In this document: piece after piece, positions 11,972 through 21,900 of the stretch
Layout: each line of letters begins with the position of its first letter
Numbering within the stretch: the first letter of the stretch is position 1
Assembly (NCBI GenBank): GCA_021732215.1
Contig: JAKFVL010000006.1
Span: forward strand, 1-64,000
Length of the DNA stretch: 64,000 bases
Direction of reading: 5' to 3'
DNA from: Hyphomicrobiales bacterium
GTDB taxonomy: Bacteria; Pseudomonadota; Alphaproteobacteria; Rhizobiales; Xanthobacteraceae
Made by a program: the position numbers and the translations under genes
The notes under the pieces: model-generated
What the model was told of the DNA's origin: nothing
Databases searched by the model: none
The model's input: only the letters and a program-made list of their open reading frames with translations

Positions 11972-13279
11972 ATGCTCTGGATCTCCTTCTTCATCGTGAT
12001 CGGCTGCTTGTTTATCTCCGCATTTTTCTCGGCAAGCGAAACCGCGCTGACCGGATCGTCGCGCGCCAGCATGCTGCGGCTGGAGAAGCAGGGCGTTCGC
12101 GAAGCCGGCGTCGTCGGTTATCTGCTCAACGCGCGCGAACGCATGATCGGCGGCATTCTGATCGGCAACAATCTCGCCAACATCGGCGCATCCGCGCTGG
12201 CGACCGGGGTTCTGACAGCGATCTTTGGCGAAGTCGGCGTGCTCTACGCGACCGCGGTGATGTCGGTGCTGGTTATTATTTTCGCCGAAGTCCTGCCCAA
12301 GACCATCGCCATCAACGCACCCGATCGCGTCGCACTGGTCGTGGCGCGGCCAATGAGCTGGCTGGTCGCCATACTGGCGCCGCTGCTGACGGTCGTTGAG
12401 TCCATTGTCCGCGTGCTGCTCAAGATCCTGCGCGTCCCGATTGGCGCTAACCAGTCGTTGCTCTCGCCGACCGAGCGGTTACGCGGCGCCGTCGATCTGA
12501 TCCATCACGAGGGCGGCGTCGAGAAGCAGGACCGCGACATGCTCGGCGGCCTGCTCGATCTCGCCGAACTGCATGTCTCGGACGTGATGGTTCACCGCAC
12601 CGAGATGATGATGATCAATGCCGATCTGCCGTCGGAAGAGCTGGTGCGCGAGGTGCTCGCGACCGAGTTCACCCGTATTCCGCTGTGGCGCGAGAAACCC
12701 GAAAATATCGTCGGCGTCCTGCATGCCAAAGATTTGCTGCGCGCGATCCGCTCGGCCGATGGCGATATCTCCAAGGTCGATGTCGCGGCTATCGCATCGC
12801 CGCCCTGGTTCGTGCCCGAGATGCGGCCGCTCTCCGAGCAGCTCAAGGCGTTCCGGCGCCGCAAGACCCACTTCGCGCTTGTGGTCGATGAGTATGGCGA
12901 GATGGAGGGGCTCGTCACGCTGGAAGACATTCTGGAGGAGATCGTCGGCGACATCTCCGACGAGCACGATATCGTCGTTGCCGGCGTCCGTGCACAGCCC
13001 GACGGCTCGGTGGTGGTGGATGGTTCGGTGCCGATCCGCGATCTCAATCGCGCGATGGACTGGCACTTGCCGGACGAGGAGGCGACGACGATCGCCGGTC
13101 TCGTGATTCATGAGGCGCGCTCGATTCCCGAACGCGGGCAAAATTTCACGTTCCATGGTTTCCGCTTCCGCGTGCTCCGCCGCGAGCGCAACCGCATCAC
13201 CGCGTTGCGAATCGTTCCGGTTCCGAAGGAGGCCGAATTCGAGGAAAAGCGGCCGCGCAGGGCCGGCACGTCATTCTGA
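11972..13279 (+). CDS. CNNM / CBS / CorC-domain membrane protein
   Basis: A 435-residue protein of the HlyC/CorC (TlyC) family: an N-terminal CNNM (DUF21) domain with several hydrophobic segments in residues 1-160, a pair of CBS domains (HVSDVMVHRTEM onward to about residue 320), and a C-terminal CorC/HlyC domain. Family members are implicated in Mg2+/Co2+ efflux or resistance; the haemolysin name is historical. It begins 9 bp after aroB with AGGG ahead of ATG 11972; an in-frame TTG at 11966 is less likely. The position after aroB is common in this order. Confidence 0.9.
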   Translation: MLWISFFIVIGCLFISAFFSASETALTGSSRASMLRLEKQGVREAGVVGYLLNARERMIGGILIGNNLANIGASALATGVLTAIFGEVGVLYATAVMSVLVIIFAEVLPKTIAINAPDRVALVVARPMSWLVAILAPLLTVVESIVRVLLKILRVPIGANQSLLSPTERLRGAVDLIHHEGGVEKQDRDMLGGLLDLAELHVSDVMVHRTEMMMINADLPSEELVREVLATEFTRIPLWREKPENIVGVLHAKDLLRAIRSADGDISKVDVAAIASPPWFVPEMRPLSEQLKAFRRRKTHFALVVDEYGEMEGLVTLEDILEEIVGDISDEHDIVVAGVRAQPDGSVVVDGSVPIRDLNRAMDWHLPDEEATTIAGLVIHEARSIPERGQNFTFHGFRFRVLRRERNRITALRIVPVPKEAEFEEKRPRRAGTSF

Positions 13280-13284
13280 TGGTT

Positions 13285-13368
13285 GTCATTGCGAGCGAAG
13301 CGAAGCAATCCAGAGTTATCCCGGCAGCTCTGGATTGCTTCGTCGGCTTCGCCTCCTCGCAATGACGG
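13285..13368. repeat. Palindromic intergenic repeat, family C (copy 1)
   Basis: GTCATTGCGAGCGAAGCGAAGCAATCCAGAG...CTCTGGATTGCTTCG...CTCGCAATGACG is an almost complete hairpin of about 84 bp between two convergent genes. It has the same ends as the copies at 19.8 and 40.2 kb. It may also help end transcription from both sides. Confidence 0.85.
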
Positions 13369-13375
13369 AAAGGGC

Positions 13376-13651
13376 TTAGGTTGCCGCTTCGCCCGGCGCC
13401 TGCGCCTTGATGGCGAGAGCGTGGACCCGGTCTGCCAGTTCGGCGGCCAGAGCGGTATTGACCATGCGATGCCGTTCGATCCGGCTCTTCCCTTCGAAGC
13501 TCGGCGACACAATATAGACCCTGAAGTGCGTCTCGCCGCCGGGCCGGTGGCCGGCATGCCCCGCATGGAGATGCGATTCATCCGTCACGTCGATTTGGGC
13601 CGGAGCGAAAGTTTCGCTCAACTTCTTTGTGATGGTATCCTTGACGGTCAT
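13376..13651 (-). CDS. BolA family protein
   Basis: A 91-residue BolA-fold protein. BolA proteins pair with monothiol glutaredoxins in iron-sulfur trafficking or act as DNA-binding stress regulators. The conserved core is visible: DESHLHAGHAG, then THFRVYIVSPSFEGKSRIERHRMVNTAL, which includes the invariant His used in [2Fe-2S] coordination with glutaredoxin. The C-terminus has a short Ala-rich tail. Divergent from the J-domain gene, an arrangement frequent in the Hyphomicrobiales. Confidence 0.92.
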   Translation of the reverse strand: MTVKDTITKKLSETFAPAQIDVTDESHLHAGHAGHRPGGETHFRVYIVSPSFEGKSRIERHRMVNTALAAELADRVHALAIKAQAPGEAAT

Positions 13652-13791
13652 GAATTCGGCTTAACGGTTTCGTGTACCGTTCGTCAATTGCGCGTATCGC
13701 CGGTCGCGCGATCGTTAAAATTCGCCACGAAAGCCGGTTCGTGCGATGTCAAGACTTGAAGCCTTTGGGATTGCGTAGTCAAAGTTCTCGT

Positions 13792-14430
13792 ATGCCGATT
13801 GATTCATCGAAATTCTTCGACCGCATTCGCATCAAACCCGCGGGCAAGCGCGCGGCGCCGGTGCGTCCGGAGACGGCTGCGTGCCAGTGGCCCGGTTGCG
13901 AGGCTGTGGGTGCGCACCGCGCGCCGAAAGGCCGCGGGCAGGAGCGCGACTACTGGCAATTCTGTCTCAACCACGTCCGCGAATACAATCAGTCGTACAA
14001 TTTCTTTTCGGGCATGAGCACCGACGACGTCGCGCGTTACCAGAAGGATGCGCTGACAGGGCATCGTCCGACCTGGAAGATGGGCGCCAATGGCGGCACC
14101 AAAAAGAGCCGCGGCGCGACCAACGAAGATCTCGACGGTGCATCCGATCCGTTCAGCGTATTCAGCGAGTTGAACGGACGCGGCCGCTGGCGGCCGGGTC
14201 CGGAAGCCAAGGTCAAGGAAGAGACGCGCAAGATATTCAATGCCGAGCGCAAGGCGCTTCAGGTCATGGGTCTTGAAGGCACCTGCACCACCGAGCAGAT
14301 CAAGACGCGATACAAGGCGCTGGTGAAACAGCATCATCCCGACGCCAATGGCGGCGATCGCTCGACCGAAGACCGGCTGATCGAGATCATCAAGGCGTAC
14401 AATTATCTGAAGACGATTTCGCGCGGCTAG
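13792..14430 (+). CDS. J-domain protein with N-terminal Cys-containing segment
   Basis: A 212-residue protein. The C-terminal 55 residues or so form a J domain with the HPD tripeptide (KQHHPDANGG), which would stimulate a DnaK ATPase. The N-terminal half has a conserved Cys-containing block (CQWPGCEAVGAH ... WQFCLNHVREYN) that may bind a metal, followed by a basic linker. ATG 13792 was chosen because translation upstream lacks family-like sequence. It lies ahead of cobS, but a role in cobaltochelatase assembly is only a guess. Confidence 0.88.
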   Translation: MPIDSSKFFDRIRIKPAGKRAAPVRPETAACQWPGCEAVGAHRAPKGRGQERDYWQFCLNHVREYNQSYNFFSGMSTDDVARYQKDALTGHRPTWKMGANGGTKKSRGATNEDLDGASDPFSVFSELNGRGRWRPGPEAKVKEETRKIFNAERKALQVMGLEGTCTTEQIKTRYKALVKQHHPDANGGDRSTEDRLIEIIKAYNYLKTISRG

Positions 14431-14661
14431 CTTGGGCTTCGCTTGTTCCGCACCTCCAATTCTCCAGGTTTGCGGCGTGAATTCGCAACGCAGACTTTCC
14501 AAACCCGCAATCCGAGCCTATCTTGATGATAGTGCTGAGGAACTTTGCACAAGCCATAGGCTTCTGCCGCCCGCGACTGTCTGCTAGGTTGCAGCAACAG
14601 CCCTGACCGCAGCCACATGTAACGTCTGGTTTCGGGAGCGCCCCGACGCCATGGAGGATTG

Positions 14662-15660
14662 ATGACCGCCGCCGCCACTGTGCCCAGCGATATGACCGGA
14701 TTGCCCGACATGAAAGTGTCGGTGCGGCAGGTTTTCGGCATCGATTCCGACATGGAGGTCCCGGCCTACTCCGAAGTCGATCCCCACGTCCCGGATATCG
14801 ATGCGGATTATCGGTTCGATCGCTCCACGACACTCGCCATCCTGGCCGGCTTCTCCAGGAACCGGCGTGTGATGGTCACCGGATACCATGGCACGGGAAA
14901 GTCAACGCACATCGAACAGGTCGCGGCGCGGCTGAACTGGCCATGCGTGCGCGTCAATCTCGACAGCCACATCAGCCGGATCGATCTGGTCGGCAAGGAC
15001 TCGATCGTCGTCAAGGACGGCAAGCAGGTCACGGAATTCCGTGACGGCATTCTGCCGTGGGCGCTTCAGCACAATGTCGCGCTGGTGTTCGACGAATACG
15101 ATGCCGGCCGTCCGGACGTGATGTTCGTGATCCAGCGCGTGCTCGAAGTTTCTGGCCGCCTGACGCTGCTCGATCAGAACAAGGTGATCAAGCCGCATCC
15201 GGCGTTTCGCCTGTTCTCGACCGCCAACACCATTGGTCTCGGCGATACCTCGGGCCTCTATCACGGCACCCAGCAGATCAACCAGGGCCAGATGGACCGC
15301 TGGTCGATCGTCACAACGCTGAACTATCTGCCGCACGACAATGAGGTCGAGATCGTGCTCGCCAAGGCGAAGCATTATCGCACCACGGAGGGCCGCGACA
15401 TCGTCAACAAGATGGTGCGTTTGGCCGACCTGACGAGAAATGCATTCGCCAACGGCGATCTGTCGACGGTGATGAGTCCGCGAACTGTCATCACCTGGGC
15501 CGAGAACGCGGATATTTTCGCGGGTGATCTGGGTTTTGCGTTCCGCGTGACGTTCCTCAACAAGTGCGACGAACTCGAACGCCCGCTGGTCGCCGAGTTC
15601 TATCAGCGCTGCTTCAATACCGAGTTGCCAGAGAGTTCGGTGAACGTGGCGCTGAGCTAG
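14662..15660 (+). CDS. cobS: Cobaltochelatase subunit CobS
   Basis: AAA+ ATPase subunit of the aerobic cobaltochelatase CobNST, which inserts Co2+ into hydrogenobyrinate a,c-diamide during B12 synthesis. 332 residues. Walker [11 protein letters not shown] lies near residue 75, followed by [11 protein letters not shown] as Walker B and an arginine-rich sensor region. A strong GGAGG at 14653-14657 precedes ATG 14662; the TTG just before it is not needed. No B12 riboswitch was recognised in the 230 bp upstream, and cobN is not in the window. Confidence 0.96.
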   Translation: MTAAATVPSDMTGLPDMKVSVRQVFGIDSDMEVPAYSEVDPHVPDIDADYRFDRSTTLAILAGFSRNRRVMVTGYHGTGKSTHIEQVAARLNWPCVRVNLDSHISRIDLVGKDSIVVKDGKQVTEFRDGILPWALQHNVALVFDEYDAGRPDVMFVIQRVLEVSGRLTLLDQNKVIKPHPAFRLFSTANTIGLGDTSGLYHGTQQINQGQMDRWSIVTTLNYLPHDNEVEIVLAKAKHYRTTEGRDIVNKMVRLADLTRNAFANGDLSTVMSPRTVITWAENADIFAGDLGFAFRVTFLNKCDELERPLVAEFYQRCFNTELPESSVNVALS

Positions 15661-15666
15661 TATTTG

Positions 15667-15789
15667 CGTCGTCCCCGCGCACGCGGGGACCCATACGCCG
15701 TGTGGTCTGAATTCGAGTGCTGACGCTGCGACAGGGATCAATCGTTCAACGTGGTGATTATGGGTCCCTGCTTTCGCAGGGACGACGAG
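15667..15789. repeat. Palindromic intergenic repeat, family A (copy 1)
   Basis: Two inward-facing hairpins, CGTCGTCCCCGCGCACGCGGGGACCCATA and TATGGGTCC... / GCAGGGACGACG, bound a 123 bp element lying between cobS and cobT. The same arrangement recurs at 35478-35584. The outer ends GTCGTCCC / GGGACGAC are reverse complements. Confidence 0.85.
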
Positions 15790-15798
15790 TGTGAGGGA

Positions 15799-17700
15799 AT
15801 GACCACGAACTCCAAGTTCAAGACCGGTTCCAAAGAGGCTCCTACCGAGCCGTTCAAGCGTGCGGTGTCCTCATGCCTGCGCGCGATCGCCAAGGCGCCG
15901 GAGCTTGAGGTTACATTTGCCGCCGAGCGGCCGGGGCTTTCCCCGGGCAAGGCGCGGCTGCCGGAGCCGGCGCGCAAGATGAGCAAGCGGGACGCCGCCG
16001 TGGTTCGCGGCCATTCGGATTCGATTGCCTTGCGGATCGCCTGTCACGACGCGAAAATCCATCGCAAGCATATGCCGGGCAATCCGCAGGCGCGCGGCGT
16101 GTTCGACGCGGTGGAACAGGCGCGGGTCGAAGCAATCGGCGCGCAACGGATGGCCGGCGTCGCCAAAAATCTGACCGCGATGCTCGACGATCATTTCCAC
16201 CGCGGCAAGTTCGATGAGATCACCGACCGCGCCGACGCGCCGCTCGCCGATGCGCTGGCGATGATGGTGCGCGAGCGTTTGACCGGTCTGCCTCCGCCCG
16301 CCGCGGCGCGAAAGGTCGTCGATCTCTGGCGTCCGATCCTCGAGGACAAGATCGGGCCGCGCCTCGATCGCCTCAGCCGGCTGACCGAAGATCAGTCCCG
16401 CTTCGCCGACGCCATCCACGATGTGCTTCAGGCGCTCGATCTCGGCGACGATCGCGATGCCGAGATGGAGGAAGACGAGAACGAGGACGACAACAAGGAC
16501 GGCGAAAAAAACCAGTCCGGCGAGGAGGGCTCGCCCGAGGGACAGGATGCGCAGGAGATGAGCGCCGACCAGGCGCAATCCACCGCCGACGACATGTCCG
16601 AGAACGCCATGGACAGCGCGCAGGCATCTGCCAGCGATACGTTCGATGACGGCGATATGGGCGATGACGATACGCCCGGCGATGTGACGCGCCCGCAGCC
16701 ACGCGGCGGCAACGAACCGCGCGGGCCGGAATATCATGCGTTCGCGCCGAAATTCGATGAAGTCGTCGCGGCGGAAGACCTTTGCGAGCACGACGAGCTT
16801 GAACGGCTGCGCAGCTATCTCGACAAGCAACTCGCGCATTTGCAGGGCATCGTCGCGCGCCTCGCCAACCGGCTGCAGCGGCGGCTGATGGCGCAGCAGA
16901 ACCGCGCCTGGGATTTCGACCTCGAGGAAGGCATCCTCGATCCGGCGCGCCTGTCGCGCGTCGTCACCGATCCGTTCCATCCGCTGTCATTCATGCACGA
17001 GAAGGAAGCCACGTTCCGCGATACCGTGGTGACACTGCTGCTCGACAATTCAGGCTCGATGCGCGGCCGCCCGATCACGGTCGCGGCCACCTGCGCCGAT
17101 ATTCTCGCGCGCACGCTGGAGCGCTGCGGCGTCAAGGTTGAAATTCTCGGCTTTACCACGCGGGCCTGGAAGGGCGGACAATCGCGCGAGGCATGGCTTG
17201 CCGCCGGCAAGCCCGCCAATCCAGGCCGCCTCAATGACTTGCGCCATATCATCTACAAGTCGGCTGATGCGCCGTGGCGTCGCGCGCGCAAGAACCTCGG
17301 CCTGATGATGCGCGAAGGGCTGCTGAAGGAGAATATCGACGGCGAGGCGCTCGATTGGGCGCATCGGCGGCTGCTCGGGCGATCCGAGCAACGCAAGATC
17401 CTGATGATGATCTCGGATGGTGCGCCGGTCGACGACTCCACGCTGTCGGTCAACCCGGGCAATTACCTCGAGCGCCATCTGCGCCATATCATCGAGGAAA
17501 TCGAAACCCGGTCGCCGGTCGAACTGATCGCTATCGGTATCGGTCACGACGTGACGCGCTACTATCGCCGCGCCGTGACCATCGTCGATGCCGAGGAACT
17601 GGGCGGCGCCATTACCGAGAAACTCGCCGAGCTGTTCAGCGAAACCCATGCATCTGCGCCGTCGCATGCCGCGCCGCGCCGCCATCGTCTGCATTCGTGA
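15799..17700 (+). CDS. cobT: Cobaltochelatase subunit CobT
   Basis: Partner of CobS in the CobNST cobaltochelatase. 633 residues from ATG 15799. An N-terminal helical region is followed by a very acidic linker (Glu/Asp-rich, about residues 215-310) and a C-terminal von Willebrand A domain whose MIDAS motif [11 protein letters not shown] is intact. This matches the known CobT layout, where the vWA domain meets the CobS ring. It follows cobS with a 123 bp repeat in between, so both may still share a transcript. Confidence 0.95.
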   Translation: MTTNSKFKTGSKEAPTEPFKRAVSSCLRAIAKAPELEVTFAAERPGLSPGKARLPEPARKMSKRDAAVVRGHSDSIALRIACHDAKIHRKHMPGNPQARGVFDAVEQARVEAIGAQRMAGVAKNLTAMLDDHFHRGKFDEITDRADAPLADALAMMVRERLTGLPPPAAARKVVDLWRPILEDKIGPRLDRLSRLTEDQSRFADAIHDVLQALDLGDDRDAEMEEDENEDDNKDGEKNQSGEEGSPEGQDAQEMSADQAQSTADDMSENAMDSAQASASDTFDDGDMGDDDTPGDVTRPQPRGGNEPRGPEYHAFAPKFDEVVAAEDLCEHDELERLRSYLDKQLAHLQGIVARLANRLQRRLMAQQNRAWDFDLEEGILDPARLSRVVTDPFHPLSFMHEKEATFRDTVVTLLLDNSGSMRGRPITVAATCADILARTLERCGVKVEILGFTTRAWKGGQSREAWLAAGKPANPGRLNDLRHIIYKSADAPWRRARKNLGLMMREGLLKENIDGEALDWAHRRLLGRSEQRKILMMISDGAPVDDSTLSVNPGNYLERHLRHIIEEIETRSPVELIAIGIGHDVTRYYRRAVTIVDAEELGGAITEKLAELFSETHASAPSHAAPRRHRLHS

Positions 17701-17719
17701 TCTCGCACACCGTGATACC

Positions 17720-18754
17720 ATGCTTGTGAAGCCCAGGCGTTTCGCGGCCTTCCTGACGGCGGTGCTGGCGCTGATCGTTCTGTCGCCTGCATCGGCTCAG
17801 CCTGTGACGAGCGAAGCCGTGGCCGGTCCGACCTCGGTTGAAGTCACTGCCCGCGAAATCCCTACGTTCGATACCCGTGAGCGTTCGCGCACGCGCTTTG
17901 GATCTCTGGAATTCCGCGGCGGCATTGTTCTGACGTCGCCCCATCGCGGCTTCGGCGGTTTTTCCGGCTTCCGGTTTCTCGATCCGGCAGGAGAGCGCTT
18001 CGTGGCGCTCAGCGACAAGGGCGACTGGTTCACCGGCAAGCTCGTTTATCGCGACAGGCAAGTCATCGGCATGACCAATGTCGAAACCGCACCGGTGCTC
18101 GGCCCCGACGGCAAGCCGATCACGACACGCCAGTGGTTCGATACGGAATCGCTCGCGCTCGATGGCGGCACTGCTTATGTGGGCATTGAACGTGCCAACC
18201 AGATTTTGAAGTTCGATTTCGGCCGCGATGGCGTGCGCGCCGCAGGTCAGCCGCTCGTACTTCCAGCCGCCGCACAGAAGCTGCCCTTCAACAAAGGAAT
18301 CGAAGGGCTGGCATATGTGCCGAAACCCCACAAGCTCGCAGGTTCGCTGATCGCACTCTCCGAGCGAGGTCTGGATGCGTCGGGCAACATCATCGGGTTT
18401 CTGATCGGCGGGCCGTCGCCGGGCCAGTTCTCGGTCAAGCGCAGTCTCGACTTCGACATCAGTGACGCTGTCATATTGCCGCGCGGCGACCTGCTGATCC
18501 TGGAGCGGAAGTTTTCGTTGCTCACCGGCGTTCGTATCCGCATTCGCCAGATTGCGATGAGCACCATTGCACCGGGCCGCGTTCTCGACGGGCCGCAGAT
18601 TTTCGACGCCGATCTCGGCAACGAGGTCGACAACATGGAAACGCTCGACGTGCATCAGACCGCATCGGGCGAGACGGTGTTGACAATGATGTCCGACGAC
18701 AATTTTTCGGTGGTGCAACGGAATCTGCTGCTGCAATTCACGCTGAAGGAGTAG
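17720..18754 (+). CDS. Exported phytase-like esterase domain protein
   Basis: A 344-residue secreted protein with an N-terminal signal peptide (cleavage near ASAQP at about residue 27) and a single domain of the 'esterase-like activity of phytase' family, a beta-propeller-like fold. Typical segments are GGFSGFRFLDP, FVALSDKGDWF, FNKGIEGLAY and DNMETLDVHQT. The substrate is unknown; phytate or other phosphoesters are possible from family naming only. The start at 17720 is 19 bp after cobT, so it may be read through from the cobalamin genes, with no evident functional link. Confidence 0.8.
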   Translation: MLVKPRRFAAFLTAVLALIVLSPASAQPVTSEAVAGPTSVEVTAREIPTFDTRERSRTRFGSLEFRGGIVLTSPHRGFGGFSGFRFLDPAGERFVALSDKGDWFTGKLVYRDRQVIGMTNVETAPVLGPDGKPITTRQWFDTESLALDGGTAYVGIERANQILKFDFGRDGVRAAGQPLVLPAAAQKLPFNKGIEGLAYVPKPHKLAGSLIALSERGLDASGNIIGFLIGGPSPGQFSVKRSLDFDISDAVILPRGDLLILERKFSLLTGVRIRIRQIAMSTIAPGRVLDGPQIFDADLGNEVDNMETLDVHQTASGETVLTMMSDDNFSVVQRNLLLQFTLKE

Positions 18755-18813
18755 CCGGCCGCACGGGAACGGAACTTGCATGAAGTCATGGTCAAGCCAT
18801 GGAGGTGCAAGCC

Positions 18814-19797
18814 GTGAAGATCAGCCTGAAACTGAGCCGAAAATTTAGCCACGTCGCAGCTTTGGTCCTGATGTCGGGTCTGGCGCATGCCGACAACGCA
18901 AGCTGGCCGTCGAAACCGATCAAGGCCGTTATTCCGTTCGGAGCCGGCAGTGCGACAGACGTTGTGCCACGGCTGGTGTTCGAACGGCTCGCCGTTGAGC
19001 TCGGCCAGCCGATCGTGGTCGAAAATCGTGCAGGCGCCGGGGGCACGCTGGGAACCACCGCCGTCGCGAAAGCCGATCCGGATGGTTACAGCGTTCTCGG
19101 CCATTCTTCGGCATTGACCATCGGCCCGTCGATCTTTCCCAATCTCAGCTACGACGTCAGCCGCGACCTGTCGTCGGTGCTGATGATCGGATACCTGCCG
19201 AATGTCATGATCGTACCGCTGCAACGGCAATGGACCAAGGTGGAGGATTTTCTCGAGGCTGCGCGGAAGAAGGATGCGTCGATCTCTTATGGCTCGGTCG
19301 GTGTCGGCAGCGCGGTGCACATCAGTGCGGAGAAATTCCGTCTTGCGGCGGGGATCGAGGCGCAGCATGTGCCGTATCGTGGTGGCGCAGAGGTGATCGC
19401 CGATATTCTTGGCGGCAGGATCGACTACTACTTCTGCCCGCTGGCAACTGCGCTGCCGCTGATCCGCGCCGGTCAGGTGCGCGCGCTCGTAGTATCGACC
19501 AGCAAGCGCGCGTCCGAGCTGCCAGACGTGCCAACTCCCGCCGAGATCGGCCTGAAGAATGGCGACAGCACCAACTGGATCGGCATTTTCATGCCGGCGA
19601 AAACGCCGCGAGACGTGGTTGAGAAGTTCTATGCCACCGGCACCAAGGTGTTGAACGATCCTGCCATGCAGCAGAGCTTGCGCACGCTTGGCGTCGAGGC
19701 GACACCGATGACGCCGGCTGTGATGGATGCATTGATCAAGAACGATCTCGTCAGTAACGCCGAGCTGATCAGGGCCGCCGGCATCAAGGTGAATTGA
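18814..19797 (+). CDS. Bug/TctC-family solute-binding protein
   Basis: Periplasmic binding protein of the tripartite tricarboxylate transporter type, 327 residues. GTG 18814 is preferred because GGAGG (18801-18805) lies 8 bp before it; an ATG at 18799 overlaps that site. The signal peptide ends near AHADNA. Family features are WPSKPIKAVIPFGAG near the start of the mature protein, VENRAGAGGT, and the C-terminal 'PxEIG...W.GIFMPAKTP' pattern. No tctA/tctB membrane genes are next to it, so it is an orphan, as is common for this large family. Confidence 0.88.
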   Translation: MKISLKLSRKFSHVAALVLMSGLAHADNASWPSKPIKAVIPFGAGSATDVVPRLVFERLAVELGQPIVVENRAGAGGTLGTTAVAKADPDGYSVLGHSSALTIGPSIFPNLSYDVSRDLSSVLMIGYLPNVMIVPLQRQWTKVEDFLEAARKKDASISYGSVGVGSAVHISAEKFRLAAGIEAQHVPYRGGAEVIADILGGRIDYYFCPLATALPLIRAGQVRALVVSTSKRASELPDVPTPAEIGLKNGDSTNWIGIFMPAKTPRDVVEKFYATGTKVLNDPAMQQSLRTLGVEATPMTPAVMDALIKNDLVSNAELIRAAGIKVN

Positions 19798-19798
19798 C

Positions 19799-19928
19799 CG
19801 TCATTGCGAGCAAAGCGAAGCAATCCAGAGCTACAAGTTCAGGCTGGATTGTTTCGTCGCCATAGGCGAGCGAAGCAACGCCATTCTTCGAACGGCTATG
19901 CCTCGCAACGGCTATGCCTCGCAATGAC
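19799..19928. repeat. Palindromic intergenic repeat, family C carrying module M (copy 2)
   Basis: A CGTCATTGCGAGC...CTCGCAATGAC element of 130 bp between two convergent genes. Its right half contains ATAGGCGAGCGAAGCAACGCC-ATTCTTCGAACGGCTATGCC, the same block found inside several family B repeats, followed by a partial duplication (AACGGCTATGCCTCGC twice). Confidence 0.85.
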
Positions 19929-19942
19929 AATTTCCGGAAACA

Positions 19943-19969
19943 AAAAGCCGGGCATCGGCCCGGCTTTTC
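19943..19969. terminator. Bidirectional intrinsic terminator after rpmB
   Basis: AAAAGCCGGG-CATCGG-CCCGGCTTTT: a GC-rich stem flanked by an A-run on one side and a T-run on the other. It lies 30 bp beyond the rpmB stop and between convergent genes, so it can serve both strands. Confidence 0.85.
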
Positions 19970-19998
19970 AAATGCGCAAGTTTGCGGATGAGAGTTTG

Positions 19999-20289
19999 TC
20001 AGCTCGCGGCAGCGAGCTTCTTTTCGATCTGGCGCTTGAGCTCGACGGCCTTCGGCGAGAGCTCGTCGGCCTTTGCCTTGATCAGGAACGCATCGAGGCC
20101 GCCGCGATGATCGACGCTCTTCAGCGCATTGGTCGAAACGCGCAGGCGCACATTGCGGCCGAGCGTATCCGAGATCATGGTGACGTTGCACAGGTTCGGC
20201 AGGAACCGGCGCTTGGTCTTGATGTTCGAGTGGCTCACCTTGTGACCGACCTGAGCCGATTTTCCGGTCAATTCGCAACGCCGGGACAT
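19999..20289 (-). CDS. rpmB: 50S ribosomal protein L28
   Basis: A 96-residue L28, a late-assembling large-subunit protein. It starts [10 protein letters not shown] and contains [13 protein letters not shown] and the [21 protein letters not shown] segment. The C-terminal tail is the longer form usual in alphaproteobacteria. Single gene, followed by a strong terminator. Confidence 0.97.
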   Translation of the reverse strand: MSRRCELTGKSAQVGHKVSHSNIKTKRRFLPNLCNVTMISDTLGRNVRLRVSTNALKSVDHRGGLDAFLIKAKADELSPKAVELKRQIEKKLAAAS

Positions 20290-20605
20290 GGCGGAAATCC
20301 TCTGTCATCCCCGGGAAGCCGTTGGCCTTGCGGCGCCGGCGCGGGGGTTTGAAATCACGTCCATTTTCAGGAACCGCGGACGTATAGGCGGCAAGGCGCG
20401 GACCGTCAAGGCGCGCGCCTGCCGCAACCCGGCCCGGCGGGCCATATTTAAGCGATTGCAGCCACTTGGCAGCGATACCGTCAGCGAACATATAAACGAC
20501 GCATTCGGCCACGTAATGATCGATATGCGGGCGTTCCGAAGGCCGGTACAGGGCGCCACAGCAGGATTTTTTGACGTGGCCAGTTTCTTGAATCGCTTTC
20601 ACCAA

Positions 20606-21460
20606 ATGTTCCGCGAGAATGCGTCCCGGTTCGCGACAAGCGGGTTGCTCTCAGCCGGTTTCCTGGCCGGCTTCGGCGCCGCCGCCGACCCGGCATTTGC
20701 GCAAGGACGACTTCAGGCACGCTATGAGGCTTCGCTGGCTGGAGTGGTGGTCGGGAAGGGCGACTGGGCGATCGATATCTCCGACGATCAGTATACGGCC
20801 TCCGCAACCGGCGGATCGACCGGATTGTTGAGAATGGTTTCGGGCGGCAAGGGCGCGGGTACCGCGCAGGGCCGCATGGTGAACGGTCAATTCGCACCTG
20901 CGACCTATGTGAGCACGATCACAACCGAAAAGAAGTCAGAAACGATCAAGCTGCTGATGGCCGGCGGCTCGGTGAAGGAATTTGGCATCGAACCACAGCC
21001 GCCGGTGATGCCCGAGCGGCTTCCGGTGACCGATGTGCATCTGCGTAACGTCATCGATCCGATGGTTGGCTCGATGGTTCGGGTACCCGGCGCTGGCGAA
21101 ACGGTTACTCGTGATGCTTGCCGATCGAGTGCGTCGGTGTTCGACGGCCGCATGCGCTACGATCTGAAACTCGACTTCAAGCGCATGGATCAGGTCAAGG
21201 CCGAGAAGGGCTACAACGGTCCAGTCGTGGTCTGCGCCATCTATTTCAAGCCCATATCCGGTTTCGTGCCTGATAGGGCCTCGATCAAATACCTCGAGGC
21301 ACAGCGCAACATGGAAGTCTGGCTTGCGCCGATCGCCGGAACGCGCGTCCTCGTGCCGTTCAAGCTGATGGTTCCGACCCCATTCGGCACGGCCGCGCTG
21401 GAAGCGACCCAATTCATGAGCGTCGCGGTGCCTTCAAAGGCCGCATCCAAAACGCAGTAA
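20606..21460 (+). CDS. Exported DUF3108-type protein
   Basis: A protein of 284 residues if started at ATG 20606. That start gives a signal-like N-terminus (hydrophobic stretch, cleavage near AFAQG), while earlier starts would overlap the rpmB side and add sequence that looks untranslated. The mature part (RLQARYEASLAGVVVGKGDWAI...) resembles DUF3108 envelope proteins of unknown function, predicted to be beta-rich. There is no good ribosome binding site, so the start is uncertain; TTG 20588 is another option. Confidence 0.7.
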   Translation: MFRENASRFATSGLLSAGFLAGFGAAADPAFAQGRLQARYEASLAGVVVGKGDWAIDISDDQYTASATGGSTGLLRMVSGGKGAGTAQGRMVNGQFAPATYVSTITTEKKSETIKLLMAGGSVKEFGIEPQPPVMPERLPVTDVHLRNVIDPMVGSMVRVPGAGETVTRDACRSSASVFDGRMRYDLKLDFKRMDQVKAEKGYNGPVVVCAIYFKPISGFVPDRASIKYLEAQRNMEVWLAPIAGTRVLVPFKLMVPTPFGTAALEATQFMSVAVPSKAASKTQ

Positions 21461-21900
21461 CCGCAGCGTCGCTGATCATTGCGCCCGCAAAGCCAGAGAA
21501 ATCCGGTTGACTCGCACGGCAATGACGATAACTGCGAGGTTTAACGATTGGACGCTGAATCACGTGGCTTCCGCCGGATCGGAATCTTGATGTAGTGTCA
21601 TCGTCGTAGCGTAGATGCGAGATGTTGCGCTTCATCGTCTCGTCGAACGCTGAGTCACCGATTCGGGCGCGATTCGTTCCGGACTCGTTCGCAAGCCTAA
21701 GACTGCGTCGCGGAAGCGTTGCATTGTGAGACATCATTCAGCGCGTATTCCGCAAAAGTGGATGCCGGTTTTGCGATCAGAATACACGCCAAGCTCATGT
21801 AAAAGAGGCGCTTGCGCCGCGTTTTCGGCCGGAATCGCCTGACTCATGCCAGTATCTCCCTATTTCCTTGCATCATTCTCCGGCGATCGCGCGCCGGGTG
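21461..21900. other. Gene-free region with degenerate repeats
   Basis: No convincing gene in this stretch. A worn family C-like element (CATTGCGCCCGCAAAGC ... CGGCAATGACG, about 21476-21529) and a palindrome at 21743-21789 (below) were seen. The rest has no clear structure. Confidence 0.6.
21743..21789. repeat. Palindromic repeat, family E-like (copy 1)
   Basis: GCGTATTCCGCAAAA - GTGGATGCCGG - TTTTGCG...GAATACACGC forms an imperfect hairpin. The CGCAAAAGTGG..GCCGGTTTTGCG core resembles a repeat common in the Hyphomicrobiales (from memory) and is related in layout to the element at 25369-25429. Confidence 0.65.

Noticed and set aside
14431-14661. Possible cobalamin riboswitch before cobS
   Set aside because: No B12-box-like segment or suitable stems were found in the 230 bp upstream of cobS.
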